Shown here: one piece after another, positions 1-10,445 of the stretch
Numbering within the stretch: the stretch's first letter is position 1
How the letters are laid out: every line of letters starts with the position of its first letter
Origin: Rhynochetos jubatus
Taxonomy: Eukaryota > Chordata > Aves > Eurypygiformes > Rhynochetidae
Assembly: GCA_027574665.1 (NCBI GenBank)
Contig: CM050650.1
Span: 96,259,086-96,323,085 of the forward strand
Direction of reading: 5' to 3'
DNA: 64,000 nucleotides
The notes under the pieces: model-generated
Databases searched by the model: none
What the model was told of the DNA's origin: nothing
What the model saw: only the letters and a program-made list of their open reading frames with translations
Translations under genes and position numbers: made by a program

Positions 1-83
1 GCCTTGGTGTCTGGGTTAAACCAGCGGAACCCAGATCAGGCCATGGAGAGGCTGAGTCCCTGCTGCTGTTAAGGGCAGACATC

Positions 84-150
84 ATATTTACAGTACCACA
101 CTGCTGCTCGCTCACCTCCTTTCTCTCCCCACCTCCCCACCCCCATTAGG
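84..150 (-). mobile_element. Possible LTR 3'-end fragment, reverse orientation
   Basis: The stretch reads GTACCACACTGCTGCTCGCTCACC and is followed by C-rich sequence with ACCTCCCCACCCCC. The reverse-oriented LTR at 9735 has a comparable order (ACTACCACACAACCACTTGCTCACC, then a C-rich run), so this may be a decayed trace of a related LTR terminus. No clean LTR end or target duplication is visible. The call rests on similarity by eye only and could be chance. Confidence 0.35.
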
Positions 151-359
151 ATTTTACTCTCCTTGGAACGATGTGACTATGCAAAATCAAGGTCACTGAG
201 AAGGCACGACAGGTATTCTGCTAAGTAACATCAAGATCGCTCTGCACCTTTTCCATAGCATGCACTTCACAGGGCACTAGGAAGTATATCAATAAATAAT
301 ACACCTTTATGCAGAACATAAAAAGGCAGAAGATACCTGAAACTGGGTGTATTGGAATA

Positions 360-712
360 AGGAATGACGGGAGCAGTTAGAGAGGATGGTAAAATAGATG
401 AGGACTTAAAATAATTTTTTGCATCCGTCTGTACTATCAATGGTTACAGGGAAATCACTCTTCCAAGGGCACTTTTCATGGGAAATTATACTATGGCTTT
501 AACAAAATGATAGTCTCCAAGGAGGAAGTTATAGAGCAACTTAAGAAACTTAAGTGTAGTAAATCACTAAAACCAGATAATACTCATCTGAGGGTTGTGA
601 AGGAAATTAAGTATGAAATAGAGAACTTACAGGCGAAGATATGTAGTGTATCGTTTAAAAAGGAGCTAATCCACAGGCTAAAAAGTCACTATAATGGTTC
701 TTGGCTTTAGAA
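360..712 (+). mobile_element. Degenerate CR1-like LINE, ORF2 segment before the reverse transcriptase core
   Basis: A 67-codon open frame (507-710) carries a block reading KPDNTHLRVVKEI at about 564-620. It resembles the GPD-x-hPRVLKEL block that CR1/L3-clade ORF2 proteins carry just upstream of the reverse transcriptase fingers. Before it, near 405-432, a frame containing one stop reads FFASV, also typical of that linker. No endonuclease or catalytic motif is visible. The copy is strongly decayed and AT-enriched, so it should be old, older than the CR1 copies with readable 3' ends in this window. It may belong to the same insertion as the relic starting near 2930, which carries the next downstream part of ORF2 in the same orientation. 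Confidence 0.55.
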
Positions 713-1615
713 AAACCTAAACTTTGTGTAGCTTTTACATCATAATGCCTAGAGGAACCCCTCAGTAGTATAAGTACTTGGGACTGAGAGTATTCTTCCA
801 CTAAAGCTGTTCTTTACCAAATATTGTATACCACATACTTCTTGAATAAATTAATCCTACTGTAGTGATACTGAAAATATAATCTTAAAATCAGAAAGTT
901 GTCCAATAAAAAAATAATGCCTTTGAAGGTTTCTGACTGTGTAACAGTATTTGAATACACTAAATTTTTCAAAATTACAGTATCATCTATATTATATTCA
1001 AAAGCACTTATCTATCAGTATAAGAGCGAAATAACTAAACAAAGCAAAACAAAATGCTTGTTTAAGAAAATAATTAGTTAAAAAAAAATCCCTACTGATC
1101 CACAATTGAAGATAAACAGGAAAGAGATTCCCTTTAGAAAAATAGGTAATTTGCTGAAAAATGCATTTCTGTATGTTTGAAATATTCAAAAGTTCAGGCT
1201 ATAGCTCCTGTATGGTTTTAGCACATACATGTTTAAGGTTTTTTTCCTTAGCCTCCAAGTCCAGTAGAATTAGCCTTTTAACCTAACAGTTTAAGAGATT
1301 GGATAATCTTCCAGGATTCAGAAAAATATTTGTGTTTCCTCCTCTGCTATCCAATTCCATGGATTTGAATCCCACCTTTGTACAAGGTTTGCCTATGAAA
1401 TCATCAATATGGCATTTTAGCATGGATCTTTCCCAGTCTGACAGACAGTATTGCGCTTTTTATGTACTACTTCTGTGTTCATGCCCCAAACATATAGATT
1501 ATAAACCTATTCTGTCCTCATTTTTGTCTCATGGAACATTAAAATATTTCCTGATTTTTAGGGCATTAGCACAAATTTTTTCAGAAGACTTTGGAATATA
1601 TTTTCCTGTGGTAGA
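713..1615. other. Unannotated AT-rich sequence
   Basis: No repeat family, RNA gene or exon was recognised. The open frames here, including one of 111 codons at 1299-1634, have no recognisable motif. Confidence 0.6.
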
Positions 1616-1880
1616 TCATAAAATCATAGAATAGTTTGGGTTGGAAAGGATCTTAAAGATCATCTGGTTCCAACCCCCCTGCCAGGGGCAGGGAGACCCT
1701 CCACTAGACCAGGTCACTCAAAGCCTCATCCAGCCTGGCCTTGAACACTTCCAGGGATGGGGCATCCACAGCTTCTCTGTGCAACCTGTTCTAGTGCCTC
1801 ACCACCCAGTGTTGATAAAACACTCTCCTGACAAGTCCTGTTTGAAGTTCCCTCAACCAGAAAAGGGATTTGATGACAAG
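1616..1880 (-). mobile_element. CR1 LINE 3' end, reverse orientation
   Basis: On the plus strand the copy starts with TCATAGAAT-type octamers, then TTTGGGTTGGAAAGGATCTT and the GGGCAGGGA and GACCAGGTCACTCAAAGCC blocks. Read on the minus strand this is the usual order of a CR1 end: the last codons of ORF2, the short 3' UTR, then octamer repeats. The copy is 5'-truncated, as is usual for CR1, and similarity fades after about 1800 near the CACCACCCA block. It has no coding capacity. A 93-codon frame on the opposite strand (1641-1922) is an artefact. Confidence 0.93.
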
Positions 1881-2929
1881 AGCAGGATCCAATTTGAGAT
1901 TAACATACCCTTATATGGTTGACTGAAAGTGTATGTGTTACAGTCTTCTTAGAGACAGTACAGATCAAAGACCAAGACATTGAAAGTAAGACTCAATTGG
2001 CTATACCGTGTCACCTCATGCCGTTCGAACTAGGCTGAGGGGCCACGTCTGGCTTCCATCCATCTGTCTAGAAGAGTAGGGAATAATCTAGCGGCAGTAG
2101 AAGACTAAGCTAAAATGAATAATCTTGCAAATAGTTTTTTTCAGTAGATCTCCATGTATAAAATAGGAATTTAAGCAAGAAAGCATTGCTAAAGACATCT
2201 AAATTGGGGCTATTAGTCTCAAACTGAGTTCCAATATTTATCTTTCATTTCCAATAAACATGTTTACCTCTGGAGTATTTTACAAAAGAAAATGCACTGC
2301 AGTTTCTCTTCAATTTTTTAATTATGCCTAGGTCTACTCTGCTGTTTCCATCTTTTGGGCTGTTTCTGTAAGACTAGATCACAAAATATGTCATCAAAAA
2401 AGGTACTATATCAGAGACCCACATACAATGCATATGACTGCTCAGTTGCATTTAAAAACATCTTGCCCAAATAACTAGTAAAACAAAGTCATCAAAGAAA
2501 AATACCCGAAACAAACAAACAGAAACCTCACAGAAAAACCCCAACCAATTCTTCACACAGCAGAGGTGGTGCAACTTAAAAATATTAGGGAATCTTAGGA
2601 GCGTGGCCAGTGCCTCTGGACCTGGGATCTCTGCCCAAGCTGAGGGACACAGCTGCTTGTTCCCTGTGTGCAGGTTCAATCTGTAGTCAAGATGCACATA
2701 TATCCCCCAGAAACACAGTATGTCAAAGGATACTCACAAGGCTGGTCACACAGATTGTCACAAACAAGATATTGCTTTCAGAGCAACTACATACATAAAC
2801 AAAGACACCGAAGACCTCTCCTCCCCTTGGACTGCCTAAATCAGTCTCACTGCCAAAGGAATGTAAGCTGACAATATAAACTGACACCATTTTTCAGAAA
2901 GGCCTCTAGCAATGATTCTAGGAAAAGCA
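1881..2929. other. Unannotated sequence with two GC-richer patches
   Basis: Patches at about 1985-2060 and 2590-2870 are visibly GC-richer than the surroundings and may be pieces of old transposable elements. I could not assign them. Short frames on both strands in the second patch show no domain. Confidence 0.5.
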
Positions 2930-3648
2930 AATGAATAAATCTGACTACTTCAAGGTAACATAACAGATGATATAATAATGAATGGTATCAGTAGGTGCAT
3001 GAATAAACATGATATAATGTGAAGATCAATACAGCTTTGGTGAAAGAAAGTCATGTTTTACAAATCTATTAATGTTCTTGAAGACATAAATGATAATATT
3101 GATCAATTAATATTGAATAATTTTTAAAAATGCCTCATTAAAGGAGATTAACAACAATAAGGAAAGATCATTGCATAGATTTACAGTTGGTTAAGGGGAA
3201 TATAGAAGCTGAATAGATTAATAGTTGCACAATGGTGAGAAGTTACCACCCAATTATGAATTATTTGAAAATTATGTAGATGTAAATTTTGCAACTGTTA
3301 CAAAATTATTCGGTATAGAAGATCGAAAGGTACTGATTAAGAGCTTTTGAATGATCCCATGACACCTGAGTTACTGGGTAAAAAAATGTCTGGTGGTATT
3401 TAGAGGTGGCATAATGCCCTTTATATGAGGAAAAAACATTTCCAATTATATATACATGATGAACTGAAAATTAGCTAAATGGCTTTATAACATTCAGAGA
3501 TGAGTTCTTCTGTCCATTATGGATAGGTCTCTCAGGGTGAAAATTTACAAGTAGTCCAAAGAGCAAGAATAAGTTAAGAAGCTATTACAAAAGGAATGGG
3601 AATTAAAACTTAGCTTGTCATTGTATCACTGGATAGTTTGATGCTGTG
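2930..3648 (+). mobile_element. Ancient CR1-type LINE, reverse transcriptase region, 5' part of a split copy
   Basis: The nucleotide order follows the reverse transcriptase part of an old CR1/L-type ORF2. An SCFTNLL block (3051-3071) comes first, then a stretch around 3270-3420 that resembles the region after the catalytic loop (ACAAAATTATTCGG and following). Next come a GGATAGGTCTCTCAGGG block near 3522 and a CAAAAGGAATGGG block near 3588, which leads into the ORF2 thumb region. Stops and frameshifts occur throughout, and the catalytic aspartates cannot be identified. The copy is interrupted at 3649 by a solo LTR and resumes after 4276. The assignment is from remembered family features, so the class (CR1-like) is safer than the subfamily. 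Confidence 0.6.
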
Positions 3649-4271
3649 TGTCTTAGCTTTGCACCGGCTTGTCCATGTTTTGCTTCACCCCATAACACAT
3701 CAAGCTGCATAGGTGGTGCCAGCCCGGGGCCTGCGGCACGGCAGGACCGGTGGGGAGGGGGTGGGGATATGGGTGGAAAGGCTTGTGGTTGGACATGACC
3801 CTGGGAAGGGAAAGGGTCTGAGGGGGCTTCCGGCTGAGGGGGCTGAGGGTTTGTTTTGTTGTGGGACCTCGTGGCAAGTGGTTGGTGCTCCGGGCAGAGC
3901 CAGCGTCTTGCCAGGCAGATCGGCCTGGGAGTTGGGGTTTGAAAGTTTTTTCCTCTCTCTTACTCTCTCGGCCCCCCTGGGGCGATTTCAGGGGGGTTTG
4001 CTCCCTTTGGGTAGGTTTTCTTTCTTTTTATTCCCTTCTTGGGGTGGGATCCTGTATCATTTGTTCTACGCTCTTCCTCCGTTCCTTAAATTACTCATTA
4101 GCACTAGCATTGTTAGTAACTCCCTAAGTTTCATTTATATAATTAAATAGTTCTTATCTCAACTCCTACGGGCTTTTCCTCGGTTTGTTCCTCCGACCCT
4201 TCCTCACCGGGAGGATGTGGAGGGGGGAGCAGGGCGGAGTGGTAGAGTAGGCTTGTCGTGAAACTACCACA
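3649..4271 (+). mobile_element. Complete solo LTR inserted in a CR1 relic
   Basis: The element begins TGTCTTAGC and ends ACTACCACA, so it has the TGT...ACA termini of retroviral LTRs. Identical 5-bp direct repeats CTGTG flank it (3644-3648 and 4272-4276), which is a target-site duplication. It is 623 bp long and much GC-richer than its surroundings. An ATTAAA polyadenylation-like signal lies at 4142-4147, followed by TAGTTCTTATCTCAA, a block shared with the LTRs ending at 24412 and 36229. No internal gag-pol-env sequence and no second LTR is present, so the provirus has probably been lost by LTR-LTR recombination. The frames of up to 145 codons inside are not genes. The duplication length fits ERVL-like or some ERVK-like elements. 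The exact family is not determined. Confidence 0.88.
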
Positions 4272-4276
4272 CTGTG

Positions 4277-4400
4277 GTAGTCCGCATCTTTGGTATGGGC
4301 TATAGTTAATGTTACCACCTCTCAGAAAGTATATAATAGAAATAGAAGAGGTAACGAAAAAAGCAAAAGGATGGTGAGAAAAGAAAGAGTTTATATGTGA
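4277..4400 (+). mobile_element. Ancient CR1-type LINE, 3' part of the copy split by the solo LTR
   Basis: After the downstream CTGTG duplication the sequence resumes with TAGTCCGCATCTTTGG. It continues through a stretch near 4330-4372 (ATAATAGAAATAGAAGAGG, then AAAAAAGCAAAAGGATGG) matching the order in CR1 ORF2 of the LW-x-PH, ELEKVQRRA and TKMI blocks. It therefore continues the relic at 2930-3648. The homology is weak, and no 3' UTR or octamer tail can be found before the next repeat begins near 4428. Confidence 0.5.
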
Positions 4401-4427
4401 CAAAATAGACTGTAGCCTAGTAAATAT

Positions 4428-4726
4428 GGCTTCTGCTGTTAGCAGGCATAGGCCCTGGCTGTGCGTTGACCTGGCAGTGCAGGGAGTCAGACTCACTGTG
4501 GCCTAAACTGGATGTTGCTGATTTAACCCCTGTGCCAGGGCCAGTGACTGTTGCCTCCCCTACTCCAGTTCAGCTCTGTGGACGGTCCCAGTGGGGAGAG
4601 GATGACACCCCTCAATGCAGTCACTACCTGTCAAACCATAGCCTTTTGTGTGCATGGGTCTGGGGGGCTGAGAGCCACTACCAGAATGCAGATGGGAGAA
4701 GGAAGGGGGCTGTCTCCTTGTTGAGA
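4428..4726. repeat. Unclassified interspersed repeat, copy 1
   Basis: This stretch matches 9582-9734 plus 10358-10445 by eye. Shared blocks include CTGGCAGTGCAGGG, a GGGCCAGTGACTGTTGCCTCCC-like stretch, CAGTCACT-x-CTGTC followed by AAACCATAGC, and TGTGTGCATGGG. The interior is GC-richer than the surroundings. I do not recognise the family. It could be part of an LTR, an internal noncoding part of an endogenous retrovirus, or a non-autonomous element. On the minus strand both copies translate to similar short peptides (MHT-x2-YGL, then GCHP), but this may only reflect DNA similarity. Its right edge is where a reverse LTR-like terminus begins. Confidence 0.6.
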
Positions 4727-4905
4727 TGTGGTGGTTTGATCTTGGTTGTCTGCCACACTCCCACACAGACACTCACTCAGTCTTCCTCCTCAATAAGACA
4801 GTTTGAAAAGATAAGACAGAAAAGCTTGTGGGTCAAGATCAAGACAGGGGCATCACTTACCAATTACTGTCACCGACAAAACACAGTTGACTTGGGAAAA
4901 AATGA
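4727..4905 (-). mobile_element. Partial LTR, reverse orientation
   Basis: It begins TGTGGTGGTTTGATCTTGG, followed by CCACACTCCCACACAG, CACTCACTC and a CTTGTGGGTCAAGATCAAG block. These correspond in order to the 3' end (U5 and R) of the reverse LTR at 9735. A CATCACTTACCAATTACTG block and ACTTGGGAAA follow, and I recall similar sequence from other bird LTRs. The U3 part is not recognisable, so the copy is truncated or decayed beyond about 4905. No target duplication was found. Confidence 0.55.
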
Positions 4906-6797
4906 TTTAATTTGTGACATATTCACAATATATGTATAAGGCAGTGCATTGTGTTCTTCTGAAACAAAAACTGAGCTATGTCAAAATACTTTGGTAGGTT
5001 GTTTCATTCAGAGAAAGAAAAAGTTGTTTTCAGTTGGATGCAGATTCAGTGTTTAGTCCATGATTCAAGTTCTGTACCAGAAAGCCAGGTGGTCCCACAG
5101 TCTTACACAAAATAAACCATTATTTTTTAACAAAAACATATATATGGAAATCATATATACAAAAGGGCATGTAGCCTCAGTTTTGTGAATTATTTATGTT
5201 AGGTTCCAATAGAAAAAAAGGATATATAAATCCTCATTAACTGTAGTCCTGTCAGGTTTTTATTGAATATGTAATTATATTCTGGTATCTTATTAACATA
5301 TCTTCCAACATTAAGTAGTTACAAAGAATTAGGTTTGGGGAGAAAATGAGATAATATAAATGTCCCTGACTTTATTGTATGCCACACATTTCAGATCTCT
5401 ATCCAATTTAACTTAAAATATAGCATAGAATTGTTTTCCTGTTTAACCATCATTTCTAAGAATGAAAATATGTAATGTGTATTTTCCACTGTCACATTTC
5501 GTAGAATAAGATTCATGTTAGCGTATACAAAACTAGGTGGTACACTTAATGTCTGGTCTTGAAATTTGCCTCCAATTCCATATAACATGTAATAGACTCC
5601 TATTTATACATATCTTACCTTTATCCTATATATGCTCTATACGCCCTGGCTGGGATTCATCTGACCTCTATAAGGCAGATCTTTAATACAGGTTGGATGA
5701 ATTGTCCCTCAGAGGTACCACCTATTTCACTGTAAAGGGTACACAAAACTACTTGCTCTGTGTAGATGTCAACACTGTATACATCAAAGTTATGATGCTA
5801 TGAAATCATGTATGAGTCCTGTTATATGTGTAACATATGGTCAGAATTCTTATACCAATTTCAAACACACTATATGTAGGTAAATAAAAAATAATAAATT
5901 TGAAAACCTGTTTCAGATGTGTGAAATGTAAAGATAATTTTCTACTTAAGTCAGTATGATTATTAATTCTGAGCCATGATTTATCACATTTTTATATTAA
6001 ATTATTTTCCATTATTTATTTAGAAAGCTAAGGATTGCATTTTTAATTATTTGTAAAAGCAGATAAAAACATCATGTCTGGTTATCTTTTCTGTCCGCAT
6101 TATTTTGGATAAATGCTCAGTTAGAAACTGCAACAAATGAAAAATTTCTGAGTTTTCCAATGAACACATCTTGACATTAATACGTATGCTTTGATTCATC
6201 AGATATGTTAAAACCATCAAAGTGAAATCTGAGAAGACATACTTTTCAATGGGTAATGTCAGTCATACCACCTGTTCCATATGATTTTGCACATATATGC
6301 CTTTAAAAATCAATGTTGTTATATAAAACTCTTTGTGTAATAATAAATTATTATAATATAAAGGAGCTCAGGTGTGTAGAGCAAAAATCTGTATTTCACA
6401 ATGTTATTTTTTCTTTGAATTTTTTGTACACTATTTTCTCTTTAACATACCCATTTTGTACATTCATCTCAACAGTTCTGTAAATAAACTTTACAAAATA
6501 CTTATTTTATACATACACTTATATGTTTGGGATTTTATTTATTTATTTATCTCTTATATTTCTTCATTTAATAGATAGAAAACTGTGCTTACTGTTTCCC
6601 CTAAATTTTCCTGGATGCCACGTATCTTATATTTCATAGTCTTCCATTAATTTTTTTTTTACATTTTTCAAGCGTTCCAAAGGCTGTGTCTGAGATATGA
6701 GAACTGAAAGTGGTGTTATAACTCTGCATTATTGACCCAAATATTCTGTTTCTTGATAATTCCTTCATAAAAACACAAGAAGCTCAAGGCCCATCCT
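4906..6797. other. Unannotated AT-rich sequence
   Basis: No repeat, exon or RNA gene was recognised. The sequence is AT-rich with short T and A tracts (for example 6649-6660). Confidence 0.6.
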
Positions 6798-7442
6798 ATC
6801 ATAGAATCATAGAATGGTTTGGGTTTGAAGGAACTTTAAAGACATCTAGTTCCAAACCTGCCTGCCATGGGCAGGGACATCTTCCGATAGACCAGGTTAC
6901 TCAAAGCCTCATTCCCCTGGGCTTGTACACTTCCAGGGAAGGGAATCGCCTCCCTCAACCTGCTGGCCACACTTTCCTGGATACAGCCCAGGATACTAGT
7001 GGCTTTCTGGGCTGCCAGTGCACACTGTCAGGTCATGTTGAGCTTCTCAACCAACACTCTCAAGTCCTTCTCCTCAGGGTTGCTCTCTACCCATTCTCCA
7101 CCCAGCCTGTACTTGTGTTTGGGATTGCCTCAACCCAGGTCCAGGACCCTGCACTTGGCCTTGTTCAGCTTCATGAGGGTGGCAGTGGCCCACCACTCCA
7201 GCCTGTCAAGGTCCCTCTGGATCGCATCAACCACTGATGTTGACCACACCACACAGCTTGAGGTTATTGCAAACTTGCTGAGGGTGCACTCAATCCCACT
7301 GTCTATGTCGCTGACAAAGGTGTTTAGCAACACTGGTCCCAACACCAACCCCTGAGGAACATCACTCGTCACATGGCTATTGAGCCATTGACTTTGAGTG
7401 TGTCCACCAAGCCAGTTTTTTATCCACTGAGTGTCCATCCGT
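6798..7442 (-). mobile_element. CR1 LINE 3' part, reverse orientation, with broken reverse transcriptase
   Basis: On the plus strand the copy starts with ATCATAGAATCATAGAATGG and the usual CR1 3' UTR, and continues into ORF2 on the minus strand. The minus frame 7130-7438 reads VPQGLVLGPVLLNTF (the palm block before the catalytic loop), [15 protein letters not shown], and [14 protein letters not shown]. Where active CR1 has the FADD catalytic motif this copy reads FAIT, so the catalytic aspartates are lost. The stretch from about 7130 to the 3' end (ORF2 thumb and C-terminal codons) is much shorter than in the copies at 36389 and 57585, so there is an internal deletion. It is 5'-truncated near 7442. 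Confidence 0.94.
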
Positions 7443-9581
7443 CAAATCGATAACATAATCAGCTTCTTTAAAAAGGAATTTTTTTATAACTTGGAGATGG
7501 ACTGAACAGGTCAATATTATAGTCCTCTTATCCAAACAAATAAACACTTCAAAAATAATCCTTAGCTAGTGGCAATCTATACCTAAGAGAGATCTGTCCC
7601 CAAGTGTTAGCTGTCATGCTATAAATCCCGATTCAGAAGTATTCAGGGAATATAAACTGTGTCCCAGGGAAACGTAACTGAAGAATTTTTTTCTATTCCT
7701 TTGATTTGTAGGTTGAGAGATTTTGTTCATTAAATTTGCATCAATACTTATTGCTGCTTGTTGACTATGATTTGCAAATTAAGAGATCATTGTTGAAAGT
7801 ACTAGGGAGACTGGAGCTTTTTGAATGGGATTTTTAGATTTTGTAACACCTAAAAGTATACAAATAAGAATGTCTCATATTTCCTTCTCTCATATTAATC
7901 TTTTCTAGTGTGTCTCACAATGCAACAGATGTTTTGCGTAATCATACTACAAAGAATAAATAGACAAAAAAAATAAAACAACAAAACCCAGCTTTTCTAC
8001 ATTTTTCCCCTGATAGGCATTCTAATTACTTTCATGAAACACTCATTAGTAACGGGCATTTTTCCGGCATCAGATATGTGGGTTTTGTTGATATTCTTAG
8101 CACAGTAATGAGTAGCTATGCTCTTCTAAGCCCCCCTTCAGATGACATTTACACTAGAGGCAATTCCTATTTATGTCAACTACCATTGCTAGCCATGTGG
8201 GAATAAATGAGAGACACTTATAAGACAGAATAAGTATGCTGCTGCTAATAGTTCTAAGCTGCAGTGTAGAAAACTTTTAACCACTTCTCAATGAATGCAG
8301 AAAACAATTTCTTATCAACATTCAGTATAACACCATAGGAAAGAAGGCATGTTGTAGGTGCATTGAGTTTGAACTACTAAAGACAGCTGAGTCCATTAAC
8401 ATTTGGGATACCAGTTAAGTAGTCACTAAGACATTTATGATGCTTGAAAATATATCTCATTTTCAGGAATTTATATTTAAGAATAATAGAGAATATCTGT
8501 TTAGTCTGTACGTCATTCATAGGAAAGATAATGTGTAATAACCTTAATTACTGATTTTTTGGAACTCTAGAATATTGAAGAAATAACAAAAGGTTTGTCT
8601 TATTAGAAAATAAGAAAGAAGTTCTAACTATCTTATTTTTTTTTTTCCTTTTGTAGACCAGGCAAATAAAAATGAAGCTGTGTGTTGACTTCCAAGAAAA
8701 GTATAGGAAAAAAATTTTGCTATGTCTTGCATGTGTGCACACCAGATCCAGTAACAATGTAGTGGTAACTAGCACTCACTTTCACCACACTAATGAAAAT
8801 ACTGTATCTTAAAATACATAACCACCAATAGGCTGAATGCCAATGAGCTCTGTTTAGTGGGGACAATTCCATACACAACCTATTTGTGGCATAAGAAACA
8901 GGAGGAGAAAGTAACATGTTCTGTCCTAACTGTCAGAACTGGCCAAAGTTGATTGAGCTACATCTTGTATAAACAGTCTTCTGTGGGGTCTTTAACAACT
9001 AGGCCACACTAAGAATCTCTTATGGCTTCTTCTCCACAAGCTCTGTTTCTGGCTGTGTGAGCCAGAATCTATGCACAACATTTAGTGGATAGTACAGCCT
9101 TCTCCAGATTTTCATTACCTCCTGTGGGTCCAGTCCTACAGGAAATGAAACCTGGAAAGAAATTTATATCAAAACTTCCCTAACAAGATCATGGAAAGAG
9201 TTTTAAAAAACATTTTACTACCTGTCTTTAACTAGAGCTAATTATGAACAGTAACACATGAATTGTCACTAGATAATTATCAGATTAATTCAACTAGTAA
9301 AAGTTAGAGTTTATCATGTTTCTTTTATGGCTGAGTGATAAGTAGATTCATAGATCAATGTATTGATAGACAGATAATACATCACTACATATGGAAATTT
9401 TGGTAGGAAGCAAGACTAAAAAATATGGAATTACAATTTGTAAGTATTAGAGATACTGATCTTATTTGCAGAAGGGAGCCAGATTAATGTTACTGTTGAA
9501 GTCAGCTAAGAGTTTATCATCTTCTTCCTTTCATATTTCACAACAAAACAATGCAGCAACGTGGTTTTTTTTTTTTCCCCA
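7443..9581. other. Unannotated AT-rich sequence
   Basis: No feature was recognised. A slightly GC-richer patch at about 8930-9150 has no recognisable repeat or frame. Confidence 0.6.
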
Positions 9582-9734
9582 GGTATGATTTTGCTACTAA
9601 GAGGACCCCATGAGCATGCTGATCTGGCAGTGCAGGGGCTCAGCCTTGCCAGGCCTGAGCGGGGCATCACTGGTGTAACCGCTGTGCTGGGGCTGGCAAC
9701 CACTGCCTCCCTGGTCCAGCCTGAGCTCTGGGGG
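9582..9734. repeat. Unclassified interspersed repeat, copy 2, left part
   Basis: Matches copy 1 at 4428-4726 by eye. Shared blocks are CTGGCAGTGCAGGG, a GCTGTGCTGGGGCTGG-like stretch, and GCCTCCCTGGTCCAG before GAGCTCTG. It stops at the GGGGG duplication that flanks the inserted LTR and resumes at 10358. Confidence 0.6.
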
Positions 9735-10357
9735 TGTTGTGGTTTAACCCCAGCCAGCAACAACTACCACACAACCACTTGCTCACCTCTCTCCTCCCCA
9801 ATGGGATGGGGAGGAGAACTGGGGGAAAAGTCAGGGAAACTCGTGGGCTGAGACAAGAACAATGTAATAATTGAAAGTAAATAAAATAATGATACCAAGA
9901 ACAGTAATAATATTAATATTACTCATGCTACTACTACTAATATGAAATAAAAATAATGGATAAGAAAACATATTATGCAGCTACTCACCTCCTGCTCACC
10001 AATGCCCAGTCAGTCCCTGAGTAGCAAGAGACAGAACCCAAGAGAGACAGAGCCCCCTGCAGCCCAGGTCCCAATTTTTATGCTGATCATGAGGTTTTAT
10101 GGCATGGAGTATACCTTTAGACAGTTTGGGTCAGCTGTCCTGGCTGTGTTCTACTCTGAGCATCTTGTAGAGAAGAAGCTGGAAACACAGGTGCAGCATA
10201 AGAAACTGAAAGAAGAGTCCTTGAGTTGACATAAACATTGCTTAGCAACAACTGCAAACATTATTATGTTTTCAATATTCTTCTCAGCACAGCCAAAACA
10301 CAGCCTCATACTAGCTACTGGAGGAAAACTAACACTATCCCAATTAAAACCAGCACA
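9735..10357 (-). mobile_element. Complete solo LTR, reverse orientation, nested in an unclassified repeat
   Basis: The plus-strand ends are TGTTGTGGTTTAACCCC and AAAACCAGCACA. On its own strand it therefore runs TGTGCTGG...CAACA. Perfect 5-bp GGGGG repeats flank it (9730-9734 and 10358-10362). Counting the next T makes a 6-bp duplication possible, but then the TG end is lost. The length is 623 bp. On the minus strand its U3 shares a CAGGACAGCTGACC-type block with the LTRs at 22650 and 23612, and a CATAAAAA box lies at 10075-10083 on the complement. No internal retroviral region is present. The frames of up to 115 codons inside it are not genes. Its sequence relationship to 22650-23223 suggests one broad LTR lineage. 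Confidence 0.88.
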
Positions 10358-10445
10358 GGGGGTAACATAGGGGTGACATCCCTCATCACTACAGTCACTG
10401 TCTGACAAACCATAGCTGATTGTGTGCATGGGGAGCTGGAAGGTG
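10358..10445. repeat. Unclassified interspersed repeat, copy 2, right part
   Basis: Continues copy 2 after the LTR. GGGTGACATCCCTCATC, CAGTCACTGTCTGACAAACC and TGTGTGCATGGGG have counterparts at about 4600-4670 in copy 1. Confidence 0.6.

Noticed and set aside
3713..4150. 145-codon plus-strand frame in a GC-rich segment
   Set aside because: It lies within the solo LTR bounded by CTGTG duplications; no protein motif.
4466..4939. 157-codon plus-strand frame
   Set aside because: It runs through the unclassified repeat and into a reverse LTR fragment, and the composition follows the repeat DNA.
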